Shown here: positions 35,210 through 43,961 of the stretch, one piece after another
Numbering within the stretch: the first letter of the stretch is position 1
Layout of the letters: every line of letters starts with the position of its first letter
From: Hyphomicrobiales bacterium
GTDB lineage: Bacteria > Pseudomonadota > Alphaproteobacteria > Rhizobiales > Rhizobiaceae
Direction of reading: 5' to 3'
DNA length: 64,000 bases
NCBI GenBank assembly: GCA_900465685.1
Contig: UEGR01000020.1
Coordinates: 1-64,000 of the forward strand
Notes under the pieces: model-generated
Database searches by the model: none
What the model was told of the DNA's origin: nothing
The model's input: only the letters and a program-made list of their open reading frames with translations
Made by a program: the position numbers and the translations under genes

Positions 35210-36619
35210 ATGGACACCGGATTGATCGAACGTTTTGCCGCTATTGTGGGTGAGAAGAACGCGCTCACCGCGCCGGAAGACATTGCGCCTTATCTGATCG
35301 AGCAACGCGATCTTTATAAAGGCAATTCACCGCTGGTGCTGCGTCCGGGTTCGACGCAGGAAGTCGCGGCGATCATGAAGCTTGCCAGCGAAACGAAAAC
35401 GCCGGTCGTGCCGCAGGGCGGCAATACGGGCCTCGTCGGCGCGCAGACGCCGGATGAGAGCGGCACGACGGTTGTGCTGGCCCTTGGCCGCATGAACAAG
35501 ATCCGCGCGCTCGATACGGTCGGCAATCTGGTGACCGTCGAGGCAGGCGTTGTCCTGAAAAATCTTCAGGACGCGACCGAGAAGGCGGGGCGTCTTTTCC
35601 CGCTGTCGCTGGGCGCGGAAGGTTCTTGCCAGATCGGCGGCAATCTTGGTTCCAATGCAGGCGGCACCGCAGTGCTCGCCTATGGCAATATGCGCGAGCT
35701 ATGCCTCGGCCTCGAAGTGGTTTTGCCAACCGGCGAAATTCTGGACGACCTTCGCTATGTGAAGAAAGACAATACCGGCTACGACCTGAAAGACCTGTTC
35801 GTGGGTTCCGAAGGCACGCTCGGCGTCATCACGGCGGCTGTGCTGAAAATCTTCCCGCAGCCAAAGGGCAAGGGCGTGGCCTATGCCGGAATGCGCAGCC
35901 CGGAAGATGCGTTGCGCCTGTTCCAGCTTGCGACCGAACATACAGGTCCGTCACTGACCGGGTTTGAGCTGATGCCGCGTGTCGGGGTCGAGTTCACCGT
36001 GCGCCATGTCGATGGCGCGCGCGATCCGCTGGAAAGCCCGCATGACTGGTATGTGCTGATCGATATTTCCTCCACGCGCTCGGAAGAAGATGCGCGCACC
36101 ACGCTGGAAACCATTCTGCACGAAGCCTTCGAAGCGGATATTCTTCAGGATGCGGCGATTGCAGAAAGTGTCGCGCAGGCGCAGTCCTTCTGGAAAATGC
36201 GCGAGGAAATGTCCTGGGCGCAAAAGCCGGAGGGCGGCTCGATCAAGCACGATATTTCAGTGCCGGTTTCATCCATCCCGGCCTTTATCCGCGAAGCCAA
36301 TGCCGCGACGCTGGAAATGATCCCCGGCGCACGCATTGTCTGCTTCGGCCATATTGGCGATGGCAACCTGCATTATAACGTGTCGCAGCCGGTTGGCGCC
36401 GACAAGCAGGAATTCCTCTCCCATTGGGGCGCGCTCAATCATCGTATCCACACAATTGTTGCAAGTTACAGGGGATCGATTTCCGCCGAGCATGGCATCG
36501 GTCGTCTGAAGCGCGATGAGCTTGCGCATTTCAAGCAGCCTTTCGCGCTCGATCTGATGCGCCGTATCAAGGCGGCCTTCGATCCGGCGGGGATTATGAA
36601 CCCCGGCAAGACGCTGTAA
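35210..36619 (+). CDS. FAD-linked 2-hydroxyacid dehydrogenase
   Basis: A 469-residue flavoprotein of the vanillyl-alcohol oxidase superfamily. The FAD-binding half has 'RPGSTQEVAAIMKLAS', 'PVVPQGGNTGLVGAQTPDES' and 'SCQIGGNLGSNAGG'. The cap/C-terminal half has 'FGHIGDGNLHYNVSQ' and 'SAEHGIGRLKRDEL'. The closest family by feel is D-2-hydroxyglutarate dehydrogenase or D-lactate dehydrogenase (cytochrome). The electron acceptor is unknown. It starts 16 bases after the Sua5 gene, so they may be co-transcribed. A terminator follows. Confidence 0.85.
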   Translation: MDTGLIERFAAIVGEKNALTAPEDIAPYLIEQRDLYKGNSPLVLRPGSTQEVAAIMKLASETKTPVVPQGGNTGLVGAQTPDESGTTVVLALGRMNKIRALDTVGNLVTVEAGVVLKNLQDATEKAGRLFPLSLGAEGSCQIGGNLGSNAGGTAVLAYGNMRELCLGLEVVLPTGEILDDLRYVKKDNTGYDLKDLFVGSEGTLGVITAAVLKIFPQPKGKGVAYAGMRSPEDALRLFQLATEHTGPSLTGFELMPRVGVEFTVRHVDGARDPLESPHDWYVLIDISSTRSEEDARTTLETILHEAFEADILQDAAIAESVAQAQSFWKMREEMSWAQKPEGGSIKHDISVPVSSIPAFIREANAATLEMIPGARIVCFGHIGDGNLHYNVSQPVGADKQEFLSHWGALNHRIHTIVASYRGSISAEHGIGRLKRDELAHFKQPFALDLMRRIKAAFDPAGIMNPGKTL

Positions 36620-36644
36620 AACAAACAGAATTGCAATTTGCATG

Positions 36645-36669
36645 ACGGGCGGTTTCTCCGCCCGTTTTG
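36645..36669 (+). terminator. Terminator after FAD dehydrogenase
   Basis: Arms ACGGGCGG/CCGCCCGT with a 5-base loop, then TTTTGC. It lies 26 bases after the stop codon. Confidence 0.75.
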
Positions 36670-36886
36670 CTATCGGTAAACGCATATTAGGAAGAATTTC
36701 TGAATTCTTACACCTGGTTGCATTCTGATAACCAAAGGAAAAAGCAGGGAAAAGTTAACCCAACTCCTTAAGGCCGTCGGTAACAAACGCGGTCTATTCT
36801 CCATCTCAACGAGGGCAGAAAGCCCAATCAAAGAGAAGCTGGAATAACCGGCTCTCGAAAGAGACAGAGAGACAGAGGCGTTGACA

Positions 36887-37453
36887 ATGATGAGCAAGGG
36901 ACTGAAGCCAGACTGGGCAGGCCGTGAACTGCGGCTCGATCCGTTTCACTTTCCGCAGGTGGTGAGCTACGCATCGCATGACGGCAATACCGACGTCACC
37001 TTCACCATCAACGAGCGTGGCGCGGTCATCCGGCAGGTTCTGCCGTCGAGCGGCCTGCCCATGTCGATTGCACTGCCGATCCATGCGTTTGTCGGTGTTG
37101 TGGCTCGTGCTGTCGAAGACGAGTATGGCGAAATCACCGTCACGCTGGAACTGATGCATCAGGACCCGCAGCTTTCCGTGCCGCTTCTGGTGGCGCATGA
37201 TCTGACCGATGTTGCCGCCGACTGGCGCGCCTGGGCGGCTGCGTTCAACCTGCCGATGATGCTGGTGGAAGAAGACGGCGTTGCCCGTCCGCTTTACGAA
37301 AGCACCGGCCCGGTTCGCACCGGCCAGCCGCAGGCTCGCCGTCAGGGACATGAAACACGCCGTCGCCGCCCGCGCTTCCTCGCACGCCGCAAGGCTGGCA
37401 CGCTGGGCGTCCGTCTGGTGATCGAAGGCAAGGAAATCATCGCTCGCAATTGA
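36887..37453 (+). CDS. DUF6101 family protein
   Basis: A 188-residue protein, likely DUF6101 by its pattern. 'RELRLDPFHFPQVVSY', 'PMSIALPIHAFVGVVARAVE', 'VTLELMHQDPQLSVPLLVAH' and 'WRAWAAAFNLPMMLVEEDG' are followed by a very basic region 'RRQGHETRRRRPRFLARRKA'. No function is known. The basic patch could bind nucleic acid, but that is a guess. The ATG at 36887 has AGAGG eight bases upstream; a TTG at 36881 is the longer alternative. It stands alone. Confidence 0.7.
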   Translation: MMSKGLKPDWAGRELRLDPFHFPQVVSYASHDGNTDVTFTINERGAVIRQVLPSSGLPMSIALPIHAFVGVVARAVEDEYGEITVTLELMHQDPQLSVPLLVAHDLTDVAADWRAWAAAFNLPMMLVEEDGVARPLYESTGPVRTGQPQARRQGHETRRRRPRFLARRKAGTLGVRLVIEGKEIIARN

Positions 37454-37586
37454 GCTGACTAGAGGCGGTGCATTACCCGGACGGTTCACATTCTCGTGTG
37501 ATCACGATCTTGACCCATTCTGCCGCTAGCTTTGAGAAACTGCTTCTTTGGAAGCTAAATTAATTGGCTGACCTCCAGACAAAGCC

Positions 37587-37618
37587 ACCCGGATGGGTTT
37601 CCCCATCCGGGTTCTTTT
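37587..37618. terminator. Strong terminator
   Basis: Arms ACCCGGATGGG/CCCATCCGGGT with a TTTC loop and TTCTTTTTT tail. It serves the plus strand; no ORF of note precedes it within 130 bases except the DUF6101 gene. Confidence 0.85.
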
Positions 37619-37638
37619 TTATCGATCAGAGCCGGGAT

Positions 37639-38397
37639 TTATTTCTTGCGGCTGAGAAAGGCCATGATGGCCTCACGCGCTTCGCTGGAGGTCAGGCGTT
37701 CGCCAAAAAGCTTCGCTTCCCGCGCAATGCGATCTGCAATGTTTTCAGCCGGCAAGCGCATCAGTGAGCGGGCGATCTGCATGGCTTCCGGTGGCTTGGC
37801 GGCGATTTCTTCCGCAGCCTTCAGCACTTCCGTTTCCAGCTCGCCGCTTTCCACGATTTTATAGACGATACCCGCTTCAAGGGCGGCTTCCGCACTGAAA
37901 CCATGGCCGAGCGCCAGAAGGGCAAAGGCCTTCTGATGCCCCATCAGCGGTGGCGCGAGCAGACTGGAACCGGCTTCCGGTACCAGACCGAGATCGACGA
38001 ATGGCGTGCGGAACAATGCATGCGACGTTGCAAATGTCAGGTCGCAATGAAAATGGATCGTTGTGCCGACGCCAATTGCGAGGCCGTCAACGCCTGACAC
38101 GACCGGCTTTTTGGCGCTCGACAGGGCGTAGAGAAAATCCAGAATGTCCTTGCCCATATCGCCGCCGCCTGCGGCCGCAGCCATGAAGTCCTGCATGTCG
38201 TTGCCGGATGAAAACGCGCCCGGCACGCCAAGGAAAACATGGACGCGCACTGCATCATCGGCATCGCCATCCTTCAGCGCTTTGGCCATGGTGGCATACA
38301 TGGCGCGGGTAATGGCGTTTTTCTTGTCGGCCCGGTTCAGCCGGATAATCTGCACCGCATCGCGACGTTCAACGAGAATATGTTCGCTCACGCTCAA
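37639..38397 (-). CDS. Enoyl-CoA hydratase/isomerase family protein
   Basis: A 252-residue crotonase-fold protein. It starts 'HILVERRDAVQIIRLNRADK'. The oxyanion-hole block is 'GAFSSGNDMQDFM', and the second block is 'VSGVDGLAIGVGTTIHFHCD'. The glutamate positions of typical hydratases are only partly conserved, so it may be an isomerase or hydratase of unknown acyl-CoA substrate. Its ATG overlaps the acyl-CoA dehydrogenase stop by 4 bases (ATGA), and it lies downstream of it, so the two work in one beta-oxidation-like step pair. Confidence 0.85.
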   Translation of the reverse strand: MSVSEHILVERRDAVQIIRLNRADKKNAITRAMYATMAKALKDGDADDAVRVHVFLGVPGAFSSGNDMQDFMAAAAGGGDMGKDILDFLYALSSAKKPVVSGVDGLAIGVGTTIHFHCDLTFATSHALFRTPFVDLGLVPEAGSSLLAPPLMGHQKAFALLALGHGFSAEAALEAGIVYKIVESGELETEVLKAAEEIAAKPPEAMQIARSLMRLPAENIADRIAREAKLFGERLTSSEAREAIMAFLSRKK

Positions 38398-40172
38398 GCC
38401 TCCAGCGCGGATTTGGCGGCAGCAAGGCTGGCTGCGCCGGTGATGACGGTGTCTTTCAGCGACGATACTTCGGCCAGCATGTTCTCGGCGAAGAAACGGC
38501 AGAGAACAGCGCGCCCATTATCGTCGCCCGCAAGCGCCGCGCGGGCCAGATAAGCGCCGCCGGAAACGAGCGACAGCAGACGTTGGTAAGGCGTTGCACC
38601 GGCAAGCGCTGCCTCTGCGCCACCTTCGGCGACGGTCTTTTGCAGCCAGTCGGTTGCTTCGCGTGCTTCGGTCAATGCCTTTGCAAGACGTGCGCCGGTT
38701 TCGCCCAGTTCCGGGCGATTGGATGCGGTGGCCTTATCGGCGTCCTGCTGCAATTCATCGAGGAAGCCCTTGATATGCTCGCCATTGCCGAGCGGCAGCT
38801 TGCGCATCACCAGATCGATGGCCTGAATGCCGTTGGTGCCTTCGTAAATCGGCGTGATGCGGGCATCGCGCAACAACTGCGCTGCGCCGGTTTCCTCGAT
38901 GAAGCCCATGCCGCCATGGATCTGCACGCCAAGCGACGCGACATCGACACCGACATCCGTCGAGAAACTTTTGGCCAGCGGCGTGAGCAGACCGGCGCGG
39001 TCGCCCCAATGTTGCTTGTCTGCGCCCTCGGTCACATGGCTCATGTCGATCGCATGGGCGCAAGCATAGGTGATGGAGCGGGCGGCCTGCGTCAGCGCTT
39101 TCATGGTCAAAAGCATGCGCTGCACATCGGGATGCTCGATGATCGGGCTCATGCCGTTCTTCGGGTCAGCACCGATGGCGCGGCCCTGTTTGCGCTCTTT
39201 CGCGTAATTAAGCGCCTGCTGATAGGCCGCTTCAGCCACGCCGACGCCCTGAATGCCGACCAGCAGGCGGGCATTGTTCATCATGGTGAACATGCAGGCG
39301 AGGCCGCGATTTTCTTCGCCAATCAGATAGCCGACCGCGCCCTGTTCCTCGCCCTTCACGAAGCCGTCGCCATAGATCATGGTGCAGGTCGGTGAGGCGT
39401 GAATGCCCAGCTTGTGCTCAAGACCGGAACAGAACAAATCATTGCGGCGACCGAGTGAACCATCCTCATTGACGAGGAATTTCGGCACGAGAAACAGCGA
39501 AATGCCCTTGGTGCCCACAGGCGCATCGGGCAGGCGGGCCAGCACCAGATGCACGATATTGTCGGTCAGGTCATGCTCGCCATAGGTGATGAAGATTTTC
39601 TGGCCGAAAATGCGATAGGTGCCGTCATTGCTGCGTTCGGCGCGGCTACGCAACGCGCCAAGGTCGGAGCCGGCCTGCGGCTCGGTCAGGTTCATCGTGC
39701 CCATCCACTCGCCGGAAATGAGCTTTTCGAGATAGATATCCTTCAATTCCTTGGAGGCGTGCTTTTCCAGCGCTTCGACAGCACCCATGGTCAGCGTCGG
39801 CGCAATGGCGAATGCAAGCGTGCCGGAATTCCACATTTCGCTGACGGCGACCGACATCATGGTCGGCAGGCCCTGACCGCCATAATCCGGCGTGCCGGTC
39901 AGCGAGTTCCAGCCGCCTGCGATCCAGTCGCGGTAAAGGTCTTTCCAGCCGGGGGCGGTGGTGACGACACCGTCCTTGACGGTAGCGCCGTGACGGTCGC
40001 CGGAAATGCGCAGAGGCTCGACGCGCTCGGCTGCAAATCTTCCGGCTTCTTCGAGAATGGCTTCGGCCAGATCGGCGGAAAATTCGGGAAAGCGGTTGTC
40101 TTCCAGCGCTTTCTCAAGCCCCGCAACCTTCATCAGCGTATGGGAAATTTCAGAAACCGGCGCGCGATACAT
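38394..40172 (-). CDS. Acyl-CoA dehydrogenase, long form
   Basis: A 592-residue flavoenzyme of the larger, DmdC/AcdA-like acyl-CoA dehydrogenase class. Blocks include 'MNLTEPQAGSDLGALRSRAE', 'IFGQKIFITYGEHDLTDNIV', 'RDARITPIYEGTNGIQAIDL' (with the catalytic Glu region) and a long C-terminal helical domain. It oxidises an acyl-CoA to the enoyl-CoA with FAD. GGAGG precedes the ATG at 40172. The downstream enoyl-CoA hydratase overlaps it by 4 bases. Substrate unknown; a medium- or branched-chain acid is possible. Confidence 0.9.
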   Translation of the reverse strand: MYRAPVSEISHTLMKVAGLEKALEDNRFPEFSADLAEAILEEAGRFAAERVEPLRISGDRHGATVKDGVVTTAPGWKDLYRDWIAGGWNSLTGTPDYGGQGLPTMMSVAVSEMWNSGTLAFAIAPTLTMGAVEALEKHASKELKDIYLEKLISGEWMGTMNLTEPQAGSDLGALRSRAERSNDGTYRIFGQKIFITYGEHDLTDNIVHLVLARLPDAPVGTKGISLFLVPKFLVNEDGSLGRRNDLFCSGLEHKLGIHASPTCTMIYGDGFVKGEEQGAVGYLIGEENRGLACMFTMMNNARLLVGIQGVGVAEAAYQQALNYAKERKQGRAIGADPKNGMSPIIEHPDVQRMLLTMKALTQAARSITYACAHAIDMSHVTEGADKQHWGDRAGLLTPLAKSFSTDVGVDVASLGVQIHGGMGFIEETGAAQLLRDARITPIYEGTNGIQAIDLVMRKLPLGNGEHIKGFLDELQQDADKATASNRPELGETGARLAKALTEAREATDWLQKTVAEGGAEAALAGATPYQRLLSLVSGGAYLARAALAGDDNGRAVLCRFFAENMLAEVSSLKDTVITGAASLAAAKSALEA

Positions 40173-40312
40173 CTTTCCTCCACATCGTGCTCATCGAGGC
40201 TCCTCCTCGGAAACCCCGGCCTCCGATCTGCCAGCAGGCAGAGGGAGTATCAGTCTTCTTCATGACAAGAGCTACCGGCTTATTACGTAAACGTCAATAT
40301 TTTCCAGTGCTT

Positions 40313-41557
40313 TTATATTGCTTTGGCGCGGGCAAGAAGCAGGGCGCGTTCGCGCGCATTGCTCGTCAGTTCGGCTGCCCGGCGAAATTCTGCACTGGCT
40401 TCCGCACTTCGCCCAAGCTTTTCCAGAAGATCGCCGCGCACGGTCGGCAGCAGATGCGAGTCTTTCAGGCGCGGCTCATCGGCAAGCGCATCGACAATGG
40501 CCAATCCCTGCATGGGGCCAAAAGCCATGCCGACAGCCACAGCGCGGTTCACTTCGACAATGGGTGAGGGCGCGACGAGAGCCAGCGCCTGATAATAGGC
40601 GGCAATGGCGATCCAGTCGGTCTCGGCGGCAGTCGCGGCGCGGGCATGGCAGGATGCGATCATCGCCTGAAGCTGATAGGCGCCGGGCGTCGGGGTGAGG
40701 GCCATGGCGCAGTTCAGTCCGTCGAGGCCGCGCCTAATCTGCGACCAGTCCCAGCGGCTGCGATCCTCATCCAGCAGCAGGATCGGGTTTCCGGCCTTGT
40801 CGGTGCGGGCGGCAAAGCGCGATGCCTGCAATTCCATAAGGGCGGCAAGGCCGTGGACTTCGGGCTCGTTTGGCATCAATGCTGCAAGCGAGCGCCCGAG
40901 GCGCAGGGCTTCATGGCAAAGATCGGCACGCAGCCAGTGCGCGCCTTCGCTTGCCACATAACCCTCGTTGAAAATGAGATAGACCACCTCCAGCACGGCG
41001 GCGAGACGCTGCTGCCGCTCGTCGCCCTGCGGCGGTTCGAAAGCGGCTGCCGTTTCGCGCAAGGTCCGTTTGGCGCGCACGATGCGTTGCGCCACGGTGG
41101 CTTCTGGCACGAGAAAGGCACGTGCCACTTCCGGCGTCGACAGGCCACCCAAGAGCCGCAAGGCCAGCGCCACACGCTGTTCGGCGGGCAGCGCGGGATG
41201 GCAGGCTGTAAAGATCAGCCGCAATAGGTCGTCGTCAATGTCTTCATCAAGCTTGGCTTCGATATTGGGATCGGCCTGTTCCAGTTCCGTGAGGTCGATT
41301 GCCAGTTCGCGATGCTTGCTGTCGATCAGCGTGGTGCGACGCAGCCGGTCGAGCGCACGGTTCTTCGCCACCTGCATCAGCCAGGCGGCGGGGTTGCGCG
41401 GTATGCCGTCCTGTCGCCAGCGTTCCAGAGCCAGCACAAAGGCATCCTGCGCGATCTCTTCGGCAAGGCCGATATCGCGCAGCATACGCGCCAGTCTGGC
41501 GGTGAGCATTGTCTGCTCGATCCGCCAGACCGCTTCTATGGTGGCGTCTGTCGTCAC
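40313..41557 (-). CDS. ECF42-like sigma factor with TPR-like tail
   Basis: A 414-residue ECF-type sigma factor. Region 2 is 'RDIGLAEEIAQDAFVLALER', and region 4 is 'GLSTPEVARAFLVPEATVAQ' followed by 'RIVRAKRTLR'. A long C-terminal helical TPR-like domain (DUF6596 type) follows from about residue 190 ('LRADLCHEALRLGRSLAALM'). This fusion is the ECF42 group. Such factors act without a classic anti-sigma; the tail may regulate them. Its ATG overlaps the stop of the DGPF/YCII gene by 4 bases, the well-known ECF42-DGPF arrangement. Confidence 0.88.
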   Translation of the reverse strand: MTTDATIEAVWRIEQTMLTARLARMLRDIGLAEEIAQDAFVLALERWRQDGIPRNPAAWLMQVAKNRALDRLRRTTLIDSKHRELAIDLTELEQADPNIEAKLDEDIDDDLLRLIFTACHPALPAEQRVALALRLLGGLSTPEVARAFLVPEATVAQRIVRAKRTLRETAAAFEPPQGDERQQRLAAVLEVVYLIFNEGYVASEGAHWLRADLCHEALRLGRSLAALMPNEPEVHGLAALMELQASRFAARTDKAGNPILLLDEDRSRWDWSQIRRGLDGLNCAMALTPTPGAYQLQAMIASCHARAATAAETDWIAIAAYYQALALVAPSPIVEVNRAVAVGMAFGPMQGLAIVDALADEPRLKDSHLLPTVRGDLLEKLGRSAEASAEFRRAAELTSNARERALLLARAKAI

Positions 41558-41958
41558 CCCTTGAGATCGCCGAATCCTTCGGCGGCCTTTTGCACATCTT
41601 CGGGAAAGTCGCTCATTTCCTGAACGCGACGGACTTCAATAATGTCGTTTTCCGAGGCCGGGCAGCGGCGCGCCCATTCGATGGCTTCATCGCGGGAACG
41701 CACGTCGATCATCCAGTAGCCGCCGAGCACTTCCTTGACTTCGGCAAAGGGGCCGTCAACGACGCTGGGCTTGCCGCCCTTAAAGCTGACACGCGCGCCG
41801 GTCGCGGGCGGGTGCAGACCATCCAGCGTCAGCAGAACGCCAGCCTTTTTCAGCTCTTCATTATACTTCATCATGGCTTCCACCGCTTCCGCGCTGGGCA
41901 TGGCGTCGGGTGCTGCCGTCGCATAGCCGCCGGGTATCATCAACATCATGAAACGCAT
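41554..41958 (-). CDS. DGPF (YCII-related) protein
   Basis: A 134-residue YCII-like protein of the DGPF type. The name-giving motif is 'KPSVVDGPFAEVKEVLGGYW'; 'MRFMMLMIPGGYATAA' and 'KKAGVLLTLDGLHPPATGAR' are typical. YCII folds resemble dimeric alpha-beta proteins; the enzyme role is unknown. It is the partner gene of ECF42 sigma factors and likely a target or modulator in the same stress pathway. ATG at 41958 has GGAGGAAGACC upstream, and its stop overlaps the sigma gene start. A longer ORF from 42057 passes through a dispersed repeat and is rejected. Confidence 0.88.
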   Translation of the reverse strand: MRFMMLMIPGGYATAAPDAMPSAEAVEAMMKYNEELKKAGVLLTLDGLHPPATGARVSFKGGKPSVVDGPFAEVKEVLGGYWMIDVRSRDEAIEWARRCPASENDIIEVRRVQEMSDFPEDVQKAAEGFGDLKG

Positions 41959-42264
41959 TGGTCTTCCTCCTGAAGCGCAGCCCGTAAAATGTGAAACGGT
42001 TTTCGGACAGGATGCGCGTAAAACAAAGTTCTGAAGCGGTTCCGGCGATGTCGTCAAAACGCGAGCCGCTTCGACCGTTTCGGCTATACGACGAATGGTG
42101 AATGGCTAAATCGACAGGCTTGTAGAAAAAATTTCAAGTTATTTTGCGACATGAAGAGGTGTCCGTATCAAAAGGCCGTGCGGGCCGCACCAATAGGCGC
42201 AGAACAAGGCCTGCCGATTGCCGCGCTTAACTGAATCTTTGCTGCATTGTATTAGAATTTCCAA
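41959..42264. other. Intergenic region with repeat
   Basis: 306 bases between the divergent DGPF/sigma operon and the diguanylate cyclase. It contains the dispersed repeat at 41983-42028; beyond it I see no hairpin or clear promoter. Confidence 0.35.
41983..42028. repeat. Rhizobiales-type dispersed repeat
   Basis: Contains GTGAAACGGTTTTCGGACAG then GATGCGCG, the reverse orientation of the core seen at 23253, 34130 and 56224. It lies upstream of the DGPF gene. Confidence 0.6.
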
Positions 42265-43431
42265 ATGTTTGAGGGTGTTTTGCATATGACGCTTGTTCCG
42301 TTTTTTCTGACAGCCAATCTGACGGCGGCTTGCGTCTTCGTTCTGATATTCGCCTTTGTTTCCATCCAGGAAAAGAACTACGCCGCGCCGCGCTGGTTCA
42401 CCATCGCGTCCATTTGTGCTGCACTTGGCGCGATTGTCAGCTACTGGATTCCAATTGCTGCCAATCCACGCCTGCCGAGCTTCATTTCCTTCGCATTGGT
42501 GATGTCGGTGTTTTTCGCGACCATTGTCGGCTTGCAGAATACCTATCGGCAGAAGACAGACTGGCGGCTGCTCGGCATATTTTTTCTCGCGGCCATTGTC
42601 TGCAATCTGCTGATCTTTGACCTGCCGAAGACGTCGCTCCCCTATCGCATGCTCTATCAGCTGCCGCTTTGCCTCGCGCAATTGATGATGATCCGTGTCA
42701 TTCACCAATCCGGCATGCCGCGTGTGGTGGACAAGCTGCTGATGGCGCTGGCAGTTTTGAGCTGCATTCATTATTTCGCCCGCGTCTTCCTTGTCGGCTG
42801 GCCCGGCACTGACACGCGGACGCAGGACCAGTCGGACAGTTTGCATGTGATCGTGTCGCTGTCGGTGGGTGTTTTCGTGCAGGTGGCGCGGGGCCTGCTG
42901 CTGCTCTTGAGCACGGTTTCGCACATGGTGGGCGAGGCGAGCGAGCAGTCGGAAGTCGATCCGTTGTCAGAGATTTATAACCGGCGCGGCTTTGACCGCC
43001 ATGTCTCACGTGTGCTGGCGCGCAAGGGCGACCGCATTCGTTACTCGGTGATCATGAGCGATCTGGATTTCTTCAAGCGCGTCAATGACACTTATGGTCA
43101 TGACGGCGGTGACCGTGTGATTGCTGCCTTTGGCAAGCTTCTGAAAAACCATCTGCCCAAGACGGCGGTCGCGGCACGCATGGGCGGCGAGGAGTTTGTC
43201 GTCTTCATCCCCGATGCGGAACTGGCGTCGGCGCAGGCACTGGCGCAAAATCTGCGTGAAACGCTGAGTGGTCTGCGCTTTGAGGGCAAGGCAGAGGACT
43301 GGGGGCCAACGGCCAGTTTCGGCGTGGCGGAACAGATAGAACAAGAGAGCCTCTACGAGACCATGCGCCGTGCTGACGGCGCGCTCTATCAGGCGAAGAA
43401 AGCCGGACGCAACCGCGTCCATACCGCATAA
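42265..43431 (+). CDS. Membrane diguanylate cyclase (GGDEF)
   Basis: A 388-residue protein with six to seven N-terminal membrane helices (residues about 8-215) and a C-terminal GGDEF domain that makes cyclic di-GMP. The active-site loop is 'ARMGGEEFVVFIPDAE' (GGEEF), with 'MSDLDFFKRVNDTYGHDGGD' as the substrate-binding block. No RxxD inhibition site is evident before it ('TAVAAR'). The 3' end overlaps a 29-bp tandem repeat that includes the stop codon. The start at 42265 is the longest; ATG at 42286 is a fair alternative with GAGG upstream. Confidence 0.85.
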   Translation: MFEGVLHMTLVPFFLTANLTAACVFVLIFAFVSIQEKNYAAPRWFTIASICAALGAIVSYWIPIAANPRLPSFISFALVMSVFFATIVGLQNTYRQKTDWRLLGIFFLAAIVCNLLIFDLPKTSLPYRMLYQLPLCLAQLMMIRVIHQSGMPRVVDKLLMALAVLSCIHYFARVFLVGWPGTDTRTQDQSDSLHVIVSLSVGVFVQVARGLLLLLSTVSHMVGEASEQSEVDPLSEIYNRRGFDRHVSRVLARKGDRIRYSVIMSDLDFFKRVNDTYGHDGGDRVIAAFGKLLKNHLPKTAVAARMGGEEFVVFIPDAELASAQALAQNLRETLSGLRFEGKAEDWGPTASFGVAEQIEQESLYETMRRADGALYQAKKAGRNRVHTA

Positions 43432-43494
43432 AAATCCGCAACCGCGTCCATACGGCATAGGAATCCGCAACCGTGTCCATACGGCGTAGACGTT
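43408..43494 (+). repeat. 29-bp tandem repeat at 3' end of GGDEF gene
   Basis: Three 29-base units, each starting CGCAACCG(C/T)GTCCATAC, with few changes. The first unit encodes the last residues (NRVHTA) and stop of the diguanylate cyclase. The second and third lie after it and retain a TAG or TAA-like stop at the same spot, so the array can shift without damaging the protein. Confidence 0.8.
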
Positions 43495-43514
43495 CGCAAT
43501 CGGGCTGATAACGA

Positions 43515-43943
43515 TCAGCTCCGTTGAACGGGGCGGCTGCCCATATCCTCGTAGAAGCGCAGCAGATAGCCATCGGGATCGGCCACGACGAATTGTCGGT
43601 TCCCGGCCTCCATGTCGCCGTTACGATACCACTTTTCTTCGAGAGGCAGGAAAAGCGGAATATTGGCAGCCTTCAGGGAAGCAAGGATAGGGTCGATTGC
43701 CGAGACGCGGATCTGGACATTCAGCCCGCGTCCGAACGGATACTCAGTTGGCAGATACTGCCCACCGAATGTACGTCCCTGATCGATCTGATCAATCATC
43801 AGCTCTGCACCGTCCCGCTCGAGATAGGCAAAACCTTCCTCAGACCTCTGATAGCGGCAGCTAAAGCCCAGTATGTCGCAGTAGAAGCTCAAGCTGGTTT
43901 GCCAATCGGTGACCGCAAATTCCGGGACAAGTGCGTTGGACAT
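43515..43943 (-). CDS. VOC family (glyoxalase/bleomycin-resistance fold) protein
   Basis: A 142-residue, single VOC domain protein. 'LVPEFAVTDWQTSLSFYCDI' and 'GFSCRYQRSEEGFAYLERDG' are the N-terminal half, and 'NRQFVVADPDGYLLRFYED' the C-terminal half, with metal-ligand positions of bleomycin-resistance-like proteins. Its ligand is unknown. It is 18 bases downstream of purD on the same strand, so could be in its transcript. Confidence 0.78.
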   Translation of the reverse strand: MSNALVPEFAVTDWQTSLSFYCDILGFSCRYQRSEEGFAYLERDGAELMIDQIDQGRTFGGQYLPTEYPFGRGLNVQIRVSAIDPILASLKAANIPLFLPLEEKWYRNGDMEAGNRQFVVADPDGYLLRFYEDMGSRPVQRS

Positions 43944-43961
43944 ATCTGTCGCAGCCTCTGC

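Noticed and set aside
43408-43494. CRISPR-like array after the GGDEF gene
   Set aside because: The 29-base units abut each other without unique spacers; there are no cas genes.
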